DNA of 64,000 nt from Pseudomonadota bacterium (GCA_023456105.1 JAEYAO010000106.1:1-64000); one strand, 5' to 3'. Counted from the stretch's first letter, positions 51,976-61,056 are shown. Program-made: numbers and translations. The notes: generated from the sequence alone by a model not told the origin.

Positions 51976-53325
51976 TCAGTAGACGTCGCGCCGATAGCGG
52001 CCCTCTTCGATCATCTCGATGACGGCCTCCTCGCCGAGCATCGCCTCAAGCGCCGCATGCACGCCGCGCGACATGCCCTCCAGGCTGCCGCAGACGTAGA
52101 CGGCGGCGCCGCGCGCGACCCAGGCGGAAAGCGCGTCGGCATGGGCGGCGATCAGATGCTGGACGTAGCGGCCGTCGCCGACGTCGCGCGAGAAGCAGCG
52201 GTCCAATCGCGTGAGCACGCCGGACGCCACCCAACCCTGAAGCTCCTCGTCGAAAAATGCGTCGTGCGCTCGCGTCCGCTCGCCGAACAGCAGCCAGGTC
52301 TCGCAGCCGGCCGGGCGCTCCTTGATGTGGGCGCGCAGCCCCGCCAGGCCCGTGCCAGCGCCGATCAGGATCAGCGGCGTCTCGGGCGTGGGGCCGTGAA
52401 AGCCGCTGTTGGCGCGCAACCTCATGGCCACCTCGCCGCCGATAGGGCAGTCCTGCGTCAGCCAGCCCGACGCCAGTCCGAGTGTGCCGTCGGCGTGGCG
52501 CGCCAGGCGGATCACCAACTCGACGCCTCCGTCCAAGGGCAGGGAGGCGACCGAATACTCCCGCGCGCCGGGAGAAGGATGGGCGGAGGAAGGCGGCGCG
52601 CCGACCTCGGCTATGTCGCCCGCACGCCAACCTGGCTGGTGGCCGATGGGCTCCAGCCGCAGGTGATAGGCCTCGCCGCCCGGACTGCTAGGATTCAGCA
52701 GACGGCGATGCGTCAGTCGCCAAGGCAGATAGGCGGGCGGGGTCCAGTCCGGCTCGTCGACGGCTCCGGTCAGTCCGTTCAACTGATGCTGCCAATGGCG
52801 GATCGCGCCCGCATCGCCGTTGTCCACCTCGACCAGGTCGAACAGCGGCTCCGCCCCGGCGCGCCTCAGCCAGCCGTCCACCGCATGGCCGAAGCCGCAG
52901 AACCGGTCGTAGTCACGATCGCCGAGCGCCAGCAAGCCATAGCGGAGGCCGGACAGGTGGGGGGCTTCGGTCATCACCCGCCGCACGAAACGCGCGGCGT
53001 TGTCCGGCGGATCGCCCTCGCCCGTGGTGGAGACAATCAGCAGGGCGCGTCCGCAGGTCCTCAGCGTCTCCGCATCGACCTGGTCCAGCGGCATGACGCG
53101 AGCCGCGATCCCGCCCCGCTCCAGGGCTTCGGCCGTCATCGTCGCCAGTTCCTCGCCAAACCCCGTCTGGCTGGCGAAGGCCACCAGCAGCGTTTCGCCA
53201 GCGGTGGAGCTCGCGAACCCACCCACAGCCCGGCGTCGCGCGCGCCAGACGACGCTTGCGACCAGCGCCAGCCACAGCAGCACGGCGACCAGCGTCCACA
53301 GCAGCCGACCGGGGTCGCCCGTCAC
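51976..53325 (-). CDS. Membrane-anchored flavodoxin-type NADPH reductase
   Basis: This 449-residue protein starts at GTG overlapping the apbE stop (GTGA). It has one N-terminal membrane helix (LLWTLVAVLLWLALVASVVW), a flavodoxin domain (about 44-180; VAFASQTGFGEELA, IVSTTGEGDPPDN) and an FAD/NADPH-binding reductase domain of the sulfite reductase/cytochrome P450 reductase kind (REYSVASLP, LILIGAGTGLAGLRAH, VYVCGSLEGM). It would feed electrons from NADPH to a membrane partner, probably the PepSY protein. It is the last gene of the flavin operon. Confidence 0.88.
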   Translation of the reverse strand: MTGDPGRLLWTLVAVLLWLALVASVVWRARRRAVGGFASSTAGETLLVAFASQTGFGEELATMTAEALERGGIAARVMPLDQVDAETLRTCGRALLIVSTTGEGDPPDNAARFVRRVMTEAPHLSGLRYGLLALGDRDYDRFCGFGHAVDGWLRRAGAEPLFDLVEVDNGDAGAIRHWQHQLNGLTGAVDEPDWTPPAYLPWRLTHRRLLNPSSPGGEAYHLRLEPIGHQPGWRAGDIAEVGAPPSSAHPSPGAREYSVASLPLDGGVELVIRLARHADGTLGLASGWLTQDCPIGGEVAMRLRANSGFHGPTPETPLILIGAGTGLAGLRAHIKERPAGCETWLLFGERTRAHDAFFDEELQGWVASGVLTRLDRCFSRDVGDGRYVQHLIAAHADALSAWVARGAAVYVCGSLEGMSRGVHAALEAMLGEEAVIEMIEEGRYRRDVY

Positions 53326-54245
53326 GCGCCCTCGTCCATCATCGCCTGATAGGCCGGGCTCATGCGTTCGACCAGACCGCGCGGGGTGCGCTCGACGAAG
53401 TGGGCGGCGAGGCCCATGTCGCGGGCGAACTCGGGTCCCTCGAACGGCCCCATCACGGTGAGGGCGGTGGCGTAGGCGTCGGCCTTCATCGCCTCGGCGT
53501 GGAACACGGTGACGGACGCCAGGCCGTTGTCCACCGGTCGCCCGGTGGAGCCGTCGATGGTGTGCGGGTAGCGTCGTCCGCCGTGCTCGAAGGCCCGGCG
53601 GTAATCGCCGGAGGTGGCGACCGCCAGCTCCAGCAGGGCGCAGACGGTGCGGGGCGCGGGCGAGCCCTCCGGTTGCTCGATCTCGACCCACCAAGGCTGG
53701 CCGTCCGGCTTGACGCCGCGCGCCTTCAGCTCGCCTCCGATTTCCACCAGGTGCGAGGTCGCGCCCAAGGCGTGCAGGCGGTCGGAGACGCGGTCCACCG
53801 CATGACCCTTGGCGATCCCCGACAGATCCAGCCGCATGCCGCCCAGCTGCATCATGCCGCGCGCCTCGCGGTTCAGGCGCAGCCGTCCCCAGCCTGAGAC
53901 CTTGAGCGCGGCCTCGACCTCTTCGTCAGCAGGCGTGGGGAGCAGCGGCGAGCGCGGACCGGGCGGGCCGAAGCCCCACAGGTCGACCAGCGCGCCCAGC
54001 GTCGGATCAACCGCGCCGTTGGTCTCGTCGCCCAGGTCCATGGCCGCGTCCATGAGGTCCCAGAACCCCTGCGACACCGCCCACATGCCGGCGGGAGCGG
54101 TGTTGAACCGGCTGATCTCGCTGGACGGCTCCCAAGGGCTGAACAGGGCGACCACCTCGGCCAGTTCAGCCTCGATGGCCGCCTGGAAGCCGGCCCTGTC
54201 GGCGCCCGGCGGCGCGATGACGCGCGCGGCCCAGGTCGTGCCCAT
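53322..54245 (-). CDS. apbE: FAD:protein FMN transferase
   Basis: ApbE attaches FMN covalently to Thr or Ser of [S/T]GA[S/T] motifs in target proteins. The typical segments are visible: GAVDPTLGALVDLWGFG, LDLSGIAKGHAVDRV, HTIDGSTGRPV and MKADAYATALTVMGP. ATG 54245 gives 307 residues. The conserved WSLSGAS segment lies just upstream of it, so the true start is probably earlier. The only candidate is CTG at 54398 overlapping the DUF4198 stop, giving 358 residues. A likely target (SGAT) is in the DUF2271 protein of the same operon. Confidence 0.9.
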   Translation of the reverse strand: MGTTWAARVIAPPGADRAGFQAAIEAELAEVVALFSPWEPSSEISRFNTAPAGMWAVSQGFWDLMDAAMDLGDETNGAVDPTLGALVDLWGFGPPGPRSPLLPTPADEEVEAALKVSGWGRLRLNREARGMMQLGGMRLDLSGIAKGHAVDRVSDRLHALGATSHLVEIGGELKARGVKPDGQPWWVEIEQPEGSPAPRTVCALLELAVATSGDYRRAFEHGGRRYPHTIDGSTGRPVDNGLASVTVFHAEAMKADAYATALTVMGPFEGPEFARDMGLAAHFVERTPRGLVERMSPAYQAMMDEGA

Positions 54246-54394
54246 GCTGGCACCCGACAGGCTCCAGACGATGTCGCTGGGCGGGCGCTCGGGCAGGCCG
54301 ACGCCGACGGGGATCAGGACGCGGTTGCCCGCCCGGTCGGGCGCGACGTCGCCGCCGATACCGACGACAGGCGGCGCGGCTTTCGAGTCTCGGG

Positions 54395-55195
54395 TCAGGG
54401 CAGGACCTCGACCACGCCGACGTAGGAGGTGTTGGAGGCCAGGGCCTCGCCCTGCGCCTCGGTGCGCACCGCCGCGTTCATCCAGTACATGCCGGCTTCG
54501 GGCCAGGTGACGGTGAAGGCGCCGTCGGCGCCGGTCCTGACCGTCATCTCCCCCGGCGCATCGCGATAGCGCAGGCCGCCGCGCGCCACCGTGACCTCGA
54601 GGTCCGCGGCCGGCTGGCCGTCGCGCATGAATTTGAAGGTCGCGGGCTCGCCCGCCGCGAGATCGTTGGGGTGGGTGACCGGAACCAGCTCCAAGCCCTC
54701 GCCCGTGGTCTGGAAGACGGTTTCGCTGGGTGCGTTCAGGGTGACGAAGGTCTCGACGCGGCTGTTGTTGCGGCTGGCCTGCACCTCGGTGGCGCCAGCG
54801 GGCAGGGCGGACGGATAATCTGCGGCCGGGCCGCGCCAGCGCTTGCGCTCGCCGTTCAGCATATAGCTGGCCATCAGGCCCGAGCCGACGTTGGCGATCT
54901 TGTAGGTGCCGTTCTGCGTCAGGTGGATGTCGAAGGTCGAGCGGTACTGCCCTTGCATCATGTGCTCGGGCTGGAGCGCCGAGCCGTCCGGCGCGGTGAC
55001 CACCAGATTGTCCAGCCGCATGGCGGCGTGATCGGGAATGAAGACTCCGTTCGACATGCCGGCGTCGAATCCGACCCAGGCGTCCGTTCCCGACAGGCTG
55101 GTGGAGGTGGGGGCCAGCCATGCGCGGTGCGCCTGGGCGCTGAGCGGGGCGGCGAGGGCGGCGGCGAGCGACAGAAGGGCGATGGTCTTCTTCAT
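54395..55195 (-). CDS. Periplasmic DUF4198 protein
   Basis: This 266-residue protein has a signal peptide (cleavage near AQAHRAW, residue 23) and a beta-sandwich DUF4198 domain (HRAWLAPTSTSLSG and FVTLNAPSE). DUF4198 proteins carry a conserved His just after the signal and often occur with metal transport or PepSY systems. It is expected to bind or present a metal or ligand in the periplasm. It lies 11 bp after the DUF2271 gene. Confidence 0.82.
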   Translation of the reverse strand: MKKTIALLSLAAALAAPLSAQAHRAWLAPTSTSLSGTDAWVGFDAGMSNGVFIPDHAAMRLDNLVVTAPDGSALQPEHMMQGQYRSTFDIHLTQNGTYKIANVGSGLMASYMLNGERKRWRGPAADYPSALPAGATEVQASRNNSRVETFVTLNAPSETVFQTTGEGLELVPVTHPNDLAAGEPATFKFMRDGQPAADLEVTVARGGLRYRDAPGEMTVRTGADGAFTVTWPEAGMYWMNAAVRTEAQGEALASNTSYVGVVEVLP

Positions 55196-55206
55196 GACAG
55201 GGGTCC

Positions 55207-55716
55207 TTAGCGGGAGACGGTGACGCGCACGGCGCCGAGTTCGGAAGAACCGGAGGCGTTGGCCGTGTTGGCCGCGCCCCAGCGGAAGGGCACGCGCACC
55301 ACCTCACGGCCGCCCAGTTCGCGCGCGGCCTCGACCACCATGGTGTACTGGCCGGGCTGCAGGCCGCGCAGACGCGCCGCGGGCACGGTGATCGACTGGC
55401 GTCCAGCGGCGCGCGTGGCCCCGGAGATCCCGTCGGCCGGCAGGGTCATGGCGCGCCCGCCCTTGCGCCACCAGGTGCGCAGGTCCTTGAGCCAGTCCTT
55501 GCCGTCGCCCTCGTTGTTGCGGGTCTGCTGATACCACACGGCCAGGGTCTGCACCGCCGTCTGGTCGGGCTTCTCGATCCAGATGGCGACATAGGGGCGG
55601 TGGTAGGAGGCTGTGGCGATGCGCGGCAACTCCACGGCCACGGAGATGTCCGCGGCCATGGCGGGGGCGGCGGCGACGAGCCCCGCGGTGGTGACGACGA
55701 TGGGAAGCAGGCGCAT
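55207..55716 (-). CDS. Periplasmic DUF2271 protein with ApbE flavinylation motif
   Basis: This 169-residue protein has a signal peptide ending near AMAADI (about residue 21) and a DUF2271 domain (YHRPYVAIWIEKPD). The segment DGISGATR at residues 95-102 matches the ApbE target pattern D-x-x-S-G-A-T, so Thr101 is a probable covalent FMN site. With ApbE two genes downstream, this is likely a periplasmic flavoprotein electron carrier. It begins 11 bp after the PepSY gene. Confidence 0.85.
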   Translation of the reverse strand: MRLLPIVVTTAGLVAAAPAMAADISVAVELPRIATASYHRPYVAIWIEKPDQTAVQTLAVWYQQTRNNEGDGKDWLKDLRTWWRKGGRAMTLPADGISGATRAAGRQSITVPAARLRGLQPGQYTMVVEAARELGGREVVRVPFRWGAANTANASGSSELGAVRVTVSR

Positions 55717-55727
55717 GGGCGAACTCG

Positions 55728-56396
55728 TCAGTGGATGAACAGAAGGGCGATGACGACGGGGATCAGCAGGCCGAGGCCCACGATCGGCCAGGTCGAGGGT
55801 CGGCCGCGTGCGTGCAGCCACAGCAGCGCAAGGCCGGTGACCGCGAAGATCACGCAGGCGACCGCGAACACGTCGATGAACCAAAACCAGACCACGCCGG
55901 CGTTGCGGCCCTTGTGCAGGTCGTTGAGGTAGGCGACCCAGCCGCGCGTGGTCTTTTCCCGCAGCGCCTCGCCCGTCTCGCGGTCGATGGTGACCCAGCC
56001 GTCGCCGCCGGGCATGGCCAGGGCGACATAGATCTCCTCGGGCGTGGTCTCGCTGGCGCGCCCGGCGATCTCGGCGTCCAGGGCGTCCGAGGCCCAGCGC
56101 GCCACCGCGTCGGGCACGGGATCGGTGGTCTCGCCCGGAAAGGTCTCCAGCCGCTGCAGCAGCGGCGCGGGCAGGACGGCGGTCTGTTCGCTGACGACAG
56201 GTTCGGCCGGGATCGACGCCGCATGGTTCAGGGTGACGCCGGTGACGGCGAACAGGATCATGCCGACCAGGCTGACCGCCGCCGAGATCCAGTGCCACTG
56301 GTGCAACTGCTTCAGCCAGAACGACCGACGCGCGTTGACCGCCGCGCGGGACGTGGCGGCGCGTTCCGGCGGGCGGGGAGCGGCGAGATCGGTCAC
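55728..56396 (-). CDS. PepSY-domain membrane protein
   Basis: This is a 222-residue protein from the GTG at 56396 (TTG at 56432 is an alternative). It has an N-terminal helix with a HQWHW motif (LKQLHQWHWISAAVSL, then a hydrophobic stretch), a periplasmic PepSY domain (PEEIYVALAMPGGDGW, then a strand with TRGWVAYLNDLHKG) and two C-terminal helices (about 165-215). Conserved His and Trp suggest haem binding. It probably relays electrons across the membrane between the cytoplasmic reductase and the flavinylated periplasmic protein. Confidence 0.8.
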   Translation of the reverse strand: MTDLAAPRPPERAATSRAAVNARRSFWLKQLHQWHWISAAVSLVGMILFAVTGVTLNHAASIPAEPVVSEQTAVLPAPLLQRLETFPGETTDPVPDAVARWASDALDAEIAGRASETTPEEIYVALAMPGGDGWVTIDRETGEALREKTTRGWVAYLNDLHKGRNAGVVWFWFIDVFAVACVIFAVTGLALLWLHARGRPSTWPIVGLGLLIPVVIALLFIH

Positions 56397-56464
56397 GCCG
56401 ACGGCTGTGCCATTGTTGCGAACCGTTTTCAATAGCGGCGATCGCGCCGCCCTGTCCCAGCCGC

Positions 56465-58492
56465 TCAGTAGGTCAGACGCAGCCCCGCGCTGAGGGTGCG
56501 CGGCGGACCATAGCCGGCGATCCCAAGCCCGGTTTCGGCGACCTCGACATCCTCGTCTGTGAGGTTGTCCAGCGCGACATAGACCAGGGCGCGGTCGTTC
56601 ACCGCCCATTCCGCCCGCGCATCCAGCGTGACGGCGGCTTCCAGCACCCGGCTGTTCAGATCGTCGTCGAACCGGGCGGACTCATAGCGGGCGGCCGCGA
56701 TCAGGGTCAGCCGATCAGTCGCGCGCCAGTCGACGCCGGCCGTCGCGCTCCATTCCGGCGCCTGAGCCGGGTGCAGGCCGGTCAACTGCGGCGCCGCCGA
56801 TCCGCCGTCGACCTCGGCGTCCGTCCAGGACACCGCGGCCGTCAGCGACAACCGCTCGGAGACCGACGCCGAGCCGTTCATCTCCACGCCCCAAGCCTCG
56901 ATGGTTCCGGCGTTCCGGCGCTGACGCAGCACGCCGCCGGCCGGGATGAAGCCGGCGCGGGGGAAGGTCGCGGGGCCTTGGCCCACCGTGACGTTGACGA
57001 TGGCGTCCTCGATCTCGTTCCAGAACAGGGTCGCGCCCCAGTTCAGGCCTGCGCGGTCGTCGAAGGCCAGGCCCGCTTCGATCCCACGCAGCGATTCCGG
57101 CTCCAGACCCGCGTTGGCTTCCGTCACATCGTCGCCGACGCGGAAGGGACGGTGCAGCTCGTTCAGCGTGGCGGGCCGGAAGCCGGAATAGGCCGCCAGG
57201 CGCGCCGCATAGCCATTCCCCAGGTCGCGCCGCGCCGCCAAGCGCGCGCTGACCACCTCGCCGGAGCGCGCCTCTTCGGCCTCGTCCAGCGTCACGGCGC
57301 CGGTGGCGAGGGTGTATTCCTCGCGGAAGCCGCCCTGGTTCTCCCAACGGTCCAGCCGCAGACCGCCCGCGACCAGCCAGTCGCCGCCGGTCCAGGACGT
57401 GTCCACATAGCCGCCGACGACCGAGGTTTCTCCGCCCGCGCGCCGGTTGCGCGGCGTGAAGGCCAGGCCGAAGCGCTCGTTGGTCTCGCCTTCGTTGAAG
57501 CGGCCGTCGGCGCCGACCTCCCACTGAAGCTGTCCGCCGCCGAAGTCCTGCGCGCCGCGCCGCAGGGCCGCGTTCAGGCCCCAGCCGGTCGCGGGGGTGC
57601 GGTACTGGTCGTTGACCAGCGTCGTGGTCGACCGATCGGTCGAGGCCGTGGCGGTGGTGTTGGAGAAGTCGCTCTCGCGCCGCCACGCCTGCAGCCGCCA
57701 GCCATAGCCGCCGTCCGTCGGCGCCTGGGCGGCGGTGGCGCTCAGCACATGGCCTTCGGCGGTCGAGCGGCTGTCGCCTAGCCCCGAGCCGCGTTCCTCG
57801 TCATAGGCGGCGGCGCGCAGCGACAGATTGGCGGGTCCCACCGGCACGTCGGCGCGGACCGAGGCGCTGCGGGTGCGCAGATCGAGCGGGGTGTCGGCGG
57901 CGCCGGCGGCCGGACCGCGCACGGGCACATAGCCGTCGCTGGTCTCGTAGAGCGCCGAACCCGTCAGGTTCACCGCGCCCACCTGCCGAGAGCCCGAACC
58001 CGCCAGCCGCGCGCCGCCGCGCTCCAGCACCGAGGCGTCCAGCACCGCGCCGCGCTCTCGCTCGCGCAGCAGGATGGTTCCGGTCAGGGCCCCCGCGCCA
58101 TAGGGGCCGGACCCCGCACCTCGCACGATGTCCAGGCTTTCCAGCGACTCGGTCGGAACCTGCGACCAGATCACCCAGCCGCCGAACGGATCGTTGACCG
58201 GCACGCCGTCCAGCGTGACCAGGGTCCGTCCCGCGCCTGACGGCGCGATGGCGCGCAGCGAGATGCCTTGGGTGGTCGGATTGGCCGACAGGCTGGTGGT
58301 GCGCCTGAACAAGGACACGGCCGGCACGGTGCGCAGCGCCTCGTCCAGCCGGGTCGAGCGTCCCAAAAGCTGCTCGTCCAGCCGGATCACCGAAAAGGCG
58401 GCGTCGGCGTCGGCGGGCGGCAGACGGGCGGCGGTGACCACCACCTCCTCGAGCTGAACGGGCGGGGCGGGGGGAGGGGGAAGCTGCAACAT
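56465..58492 (-). CDS. TonB-dependent receptor, signal peptide not visible
   Basis: This 675-residue outer-membrane receptor has a plug domain (LDEALRTVPAVSLFRRT, GAGRTLVTLDGVPVNDPFGG, GSGPYGAGALTG) and a 22-strand barrel ending in LSAGLRLTY. It belongs to the metal/siderophore/cobalamin receptor type. The frame starts at MLQLPPPPAPPVQLEEVVVTA and has a TAG two codons upstream, so no signal peptide is encoded in frame. It heads the PepSY-DUF2271-DUF4198-ApbE-reductase operon, pointing to uptake and reduction of a metal chelate. Confidence 0.88.
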   Translation of the reverse strand: MLQLPPPPAPPVQLEEVVVTAARLPPADADAAFSVIRLDEQLLGRSTRLDEALRTVPAVSLFRRTTSLSANPTTQGISLRAIAPSGAGRTLVTLDGVPVNDPFGGWVIWSQVPTESLESLDIVRGAGSGPYGAGALTGTILLRERERGAVLDASVLERGGARLAGSGSRQVGAVNLTGSALYETSDGYVPVRGPAAGAADTPLDLRTRSASVRADVPVGPANLSLRAAAYDEERGSGLGDSRSTAEGHVLSATAAQAPTDGGYGWRLQAWRRESDFSNTTATASTDRSTTTLVNDQYRTPATGWGLNAALRRGAQDFGGGQLQWEVGADGRFNEGETNERFGLAFTPRNRRAGGETSVVGGYVDTSWTGGDWLVAGGLRLDRWENQGGFREEYTLATGAVTLDEAEEARSGEVVSARLAARRDLGNGYAARLAAYSGFRPATLNELHRPFRVGDDVTEANAGLEPESLRGIEAGLAFDDRAGLNWGATLFWNEIEDAIVNVTVGQGPATFPRAGFIPAGGVLRQRRNAGTIEAWGVEMNGSASVSERLSLTAAVSWTDAEVDGGSAAPQLTGLHPAQAPEWSATAGVDWRATDRLTLIAAARYESARFDDDLNSRVLEAAVTLDARAEWAVNDRALVYVALDNLTDEDVEVAETGLGIAGYGPPRTLSAGLRLTY

Positions 58493-58532
58493 CGGCCGCT
58501 ACAATACAGATGTCGCTCGTCGGTTCGCCGCC

Positions 58533-59933
58533 TTAGCCGAGTTTTTCGGACAGTTGCTCCAGAAGCGCACCGGCGAAGGTCGACAAGGTGTCATCGCGGG
58601 CACCCATGACCACGATCCGGTCGCCGGCCTGTGCCAGTTCCAGCAGCCGCTGACCGCAGGCCGCCCGATCCGGCAGAGCCTCGGCCTGACGGCCGGCGGC
58701 GCGCACGCCCGAGACGATGTCCTGCGACGACCCGCTGCGGTCGGTGGTGCCGCCATAGTAGACCGGCTCGGGCATCAGCAGGATGTCGTCAGGGCGCAGC
58801 AGGCCAGCGAAGCCGTCGATGAATTCGTCCTTCATCAGCTTCAGCGGGCCGAAGCCATGCGGCTGGAACAGGATCAGCAGCCGACCGTCGAAGGCGTGCA
58901 GCGTCTTCAGCGTGGCGGCGATCTTGTCCGGGTTGTGGGCGAAATCATCGATGACGGTGACGCCGCCTGCGGTCCCCACCACCTCCATGCGGCGGCGGAT
59001 GCCGGCGAAGGTTTTGAGGGCCACGACCGCCTCGGCCGTCGGGACGCCCAGCGCCTGCACGGCCCCTATGGCGGCCAGGGCGTTGGCGACGTTGTGTGCG
59101 CCGGGCGTCGCCAGTTCCACATCGTGCTCGGTCCAGCCCTCGATCAGGCGGAATCGCATTCCGTGCGCCAGCGGCTGCAGGTCATGCGCCGACAGCGTCG
59201 CCTCCTCGCCCAGCGAGAAGGTGATCACCCGATCGGGCGGGAGCATCTGGGCGAGCGCCTGAGTCTCCGGGTTGTCACGGTTCAGCACGGCGGTTTTCGC
59301 CCGTCCCGCAAAGCCGCCGAACAGGTCGCGCAACTCCTCCATCGACTTGTGATCCAGCGAAATGTTGGACACCACCGCCACCGTCGGATCGTAGCGGGCG
59401 ATGGAGCCGTCGCTTTCGTCCACCTCCGCCACGAACAGGGTCGGATCGCCGATCAGGGCGCTGGCGAACGGATGCTCGGCGTCGGCGAAGTTCTTCATCA
59501 CCGCGCCGTTCATGACCGTGGGGCGACGACCCGTCTGATCCAGGATCCAGGCGATCATGCCGGTGATGGTGGACTTGCCGCTGGTGCCCGCCACGCCGAC
59601 GGAGGTTTCTGCGGCGTTGAATAGGCGGCTCAGCAGTTCGGGGCGCGTCAACACGGTTGCGCCCGCGCGCCGCGCCGCGGCGATGTCCGGCACCGTGTCC
59701 TCGACCGCGCCGGTCGCCACAACGATCTGGTCCGCCGAAACGCCTGAGCCGTCCTGCGGATGCAGAACAACGCCATGCGCGCGCAGCCAGTCGAACTTCT
59801 CGGGCGTGCGCCCCTGGTCCAGCGCCCGGTCCGAGCCCTCGATGCGGGCGCCGGACGCCTGCACGATCATCGCCAGCGGCAGCATTCCCGAGCCGCCGAC
59901 GCCGCAGAAGAAATAGGAGCTGTCTTGATTCAT
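58533..59933 (-). CDS. Mur ligase family protein (MurC/Mpl-like)
   Basis: This is a 466-residue ATP-dependent ligase of the Mur family. The N-terminal domain has the UDP-sugar Rossmann motif CGVGGSGMLPLA. The P-loop is AGTSGKSTITG (residues 115-125) in place of the usual GTHGKT of MurC. FAHNPDKIAATLKTLHAF and ADAEHPFAS are also visible. It is divergent from an LD-carboxypeptidase gene, so an Mpl-like role in reattaching recycled peptide to UDP-MurNAc fits. The P-loop and a missing dcw context argue against housekeeping MurC. Confidence 0.82.
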   Translation of the reverse strand: MNQDSSYFFCGVGGSGMLPLAMIVQASGARIEGSDRALDQGRTPEKFDWLRAHGVVLHPQDGSGVSADQIVVATGAVEDTVPDIAAARRAGATVLTRPELLSRLFNAAETSVGVAGTSGKSTITGMIAWILDQTGRRPTVMNGAVMKNFADAEHPFASALIGDPTLFVAEVDESDGSIARYDPTVAVVSNISLDHKSMEELRDLFGGFAGRAKTAVLNRDNPETQALAQMLPPDRVITFSLGEEATLSAHDLQPLAHGMRFRLIEGWTEHDVELATPGAHNVANALAAIGAVQALGVPTAEAVVALKTFAGIRRRMEVVGTAGGVTVIDDFAHNPDKIAATLKTLHAFDGRLLILFQPHGFGPLKLMKDEFIDGFAGLLRPDDILLMPEPVYYGGTTDRSGSSQDIVSGVRAAGRQAEALPDRAACGQRLLELAQAGDRIVVMGARDDTLSTFAGALLEQLSEKLG

Positions 59934-60001
59934 GGAACGGAAACCGGAAAGGCAGGGCGCTCAGGGCGGCTGACTAGCACGCGAACCGCGAGGAACCATC
60001 C

Positions 60002-60838
60002 ATGAAGAGCGCCCCCTTCAAGATCGGCGTGGTGTGCGCGAGCTCCCGCTTCAGCCTCGATCGCATGCAGGCGATCGAGGCATGGATGGAGCAGGTCGTA
60101 CCCGATCGCTCGATCGCCCTGGTGTTCCACCCCGCCTGCCTGCTGAAGCACGGCCACTTCGCCGGAGACGACCGAACCCGCGCCGAAGCCTTTGTCGAGT
60201 TCGCCAACGATCCGCGCATCGACGCCGTCTGGTTCGCGCGCGGCGGCTACGGCTCCTGCCGGATCGCCGAGGCCGTGCTGCCCCGGCTGAACGACGTGGC
60301 CAGGGCCAAGCGCTTTCTCGGCTATTCGGATGCGGGCAGCCTTCTGGCGGGCATGTACAGGGCCGGATTTCGACATCTGGCGCATGGGCCGATGGCGTCC
60401 GACGCCCTGCGCCATGACGACACGGGCCGGCGCGCGCTGGACTGGCTGACCACCGGCGAGGCGAACGGTTGGGAGCCGTCGCTGCACGCCGATCCCCGCC
60501 CCGCCGTCGCCTTCAACCTGACCATCCTGGATCAACTGGTGGGAACCGCGCTTGAGCCCGACCTCTCCGGCCACGTCCTGATGCTGGAGGAGGTGTCGGA
60601 GGCGCTGTACCGCGTCGACCGGATGATGTTCCATCTGACCGGCCAAGCCTCGATCCGGCGCGTGGCGGGCATCCGCCTCGGCCGCGTGTCGGATGTCACT
60701 CCCAACGATCCCGACTTCGGCCAGACGCCCGAAGAGATCGCCAGATACTGGTGCCTGCGCTCGGGCGTCGCCTATCTCGGTTCCGCCGACATCGGCCATG
60801 ATGCGCAAAACAAGGTTGTTCCGTTCGGCGAACGGTAG
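60002..60838 (+). CDS. ldcA: LD-carboxypeptidase (peptidase S66)
   Basis: This 278-residue cytoplasmic serine peptidase trims the terminal D-Ala from tetrapeptide fragments of peptidoglycan. Family motifs are FARGGYGSCRIAE, the nucleophile Ser109 in LGYSDAGSL, Glu in MLEEVSEALYRVDRM and a C-terminal His in SADIGHDAQNK. It is divergent from the Mur ligase with 68 bp between starts. Together these suggest a local recycling pair: LdcA makes tripeptide and the Mur ligase reuses it. Confidence 0.9.
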   Translation: MKSAPFKIGVVCASSRFSLDRMQAIEAWMEQVVPDRSIALVFHPACLLKHGHFAGDDRTRAEAFVEFANDPRIDAVWFARGGYGSCRIAEAVLPRLNDVARAKRFLGYSDAGSLLAGMYRAGFRHLAHGPMASDALRHDDTGRRALDWLTTGEANGWEPSLHADPRPAVAFNLTILDQLVGTALEPDLSGHVLMLEEVSEALYRVDRMMFHLTGQASIRRVAGIRLGRVSDVTPNDPDFGQTPEEIARYWCLRSGVAYLGSADIGHDAQNKVVPFGER

Positions 60839-60997
60839 CCAAAAAGACACAGTATCGCCACGTTTCGACAGCTGTGCCGTAACCTTCGCTCGACAACCTC
60901 GGCAAGCTTGCGCCAGATGAGCGTCCGCGAGGCGTTAGGAACGCGTTAGCCCAGGTGTCGGGGGACGCCGGGGCGACAGGCGCCCGATCCGCGATGC

Positions 60998-61039
60998 GGC
61001 GGCCTGTTCAAACTTCGGGGGAGGTTCGGACAGGCCGCC
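60998..61039. repeat. Long inverted repeat between convergent genes
   Basis: GGCGGCCTGT (60998-61007) pairs perfectly with ACAGGCCGCC (61030-61039). Inside, AACTTC and GAGGTT can also pair around GGGG. It lies between the convergent ldcA and patatin genes, so it may act as a bidirectional terminator. There is no T run on either side. The 218-bp gap (60839-61056) otherwise shows nothing I can assign. Confidence 0.6.
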
Positions 61040-61056
61040 TGATCGGCGCCCGGCGA

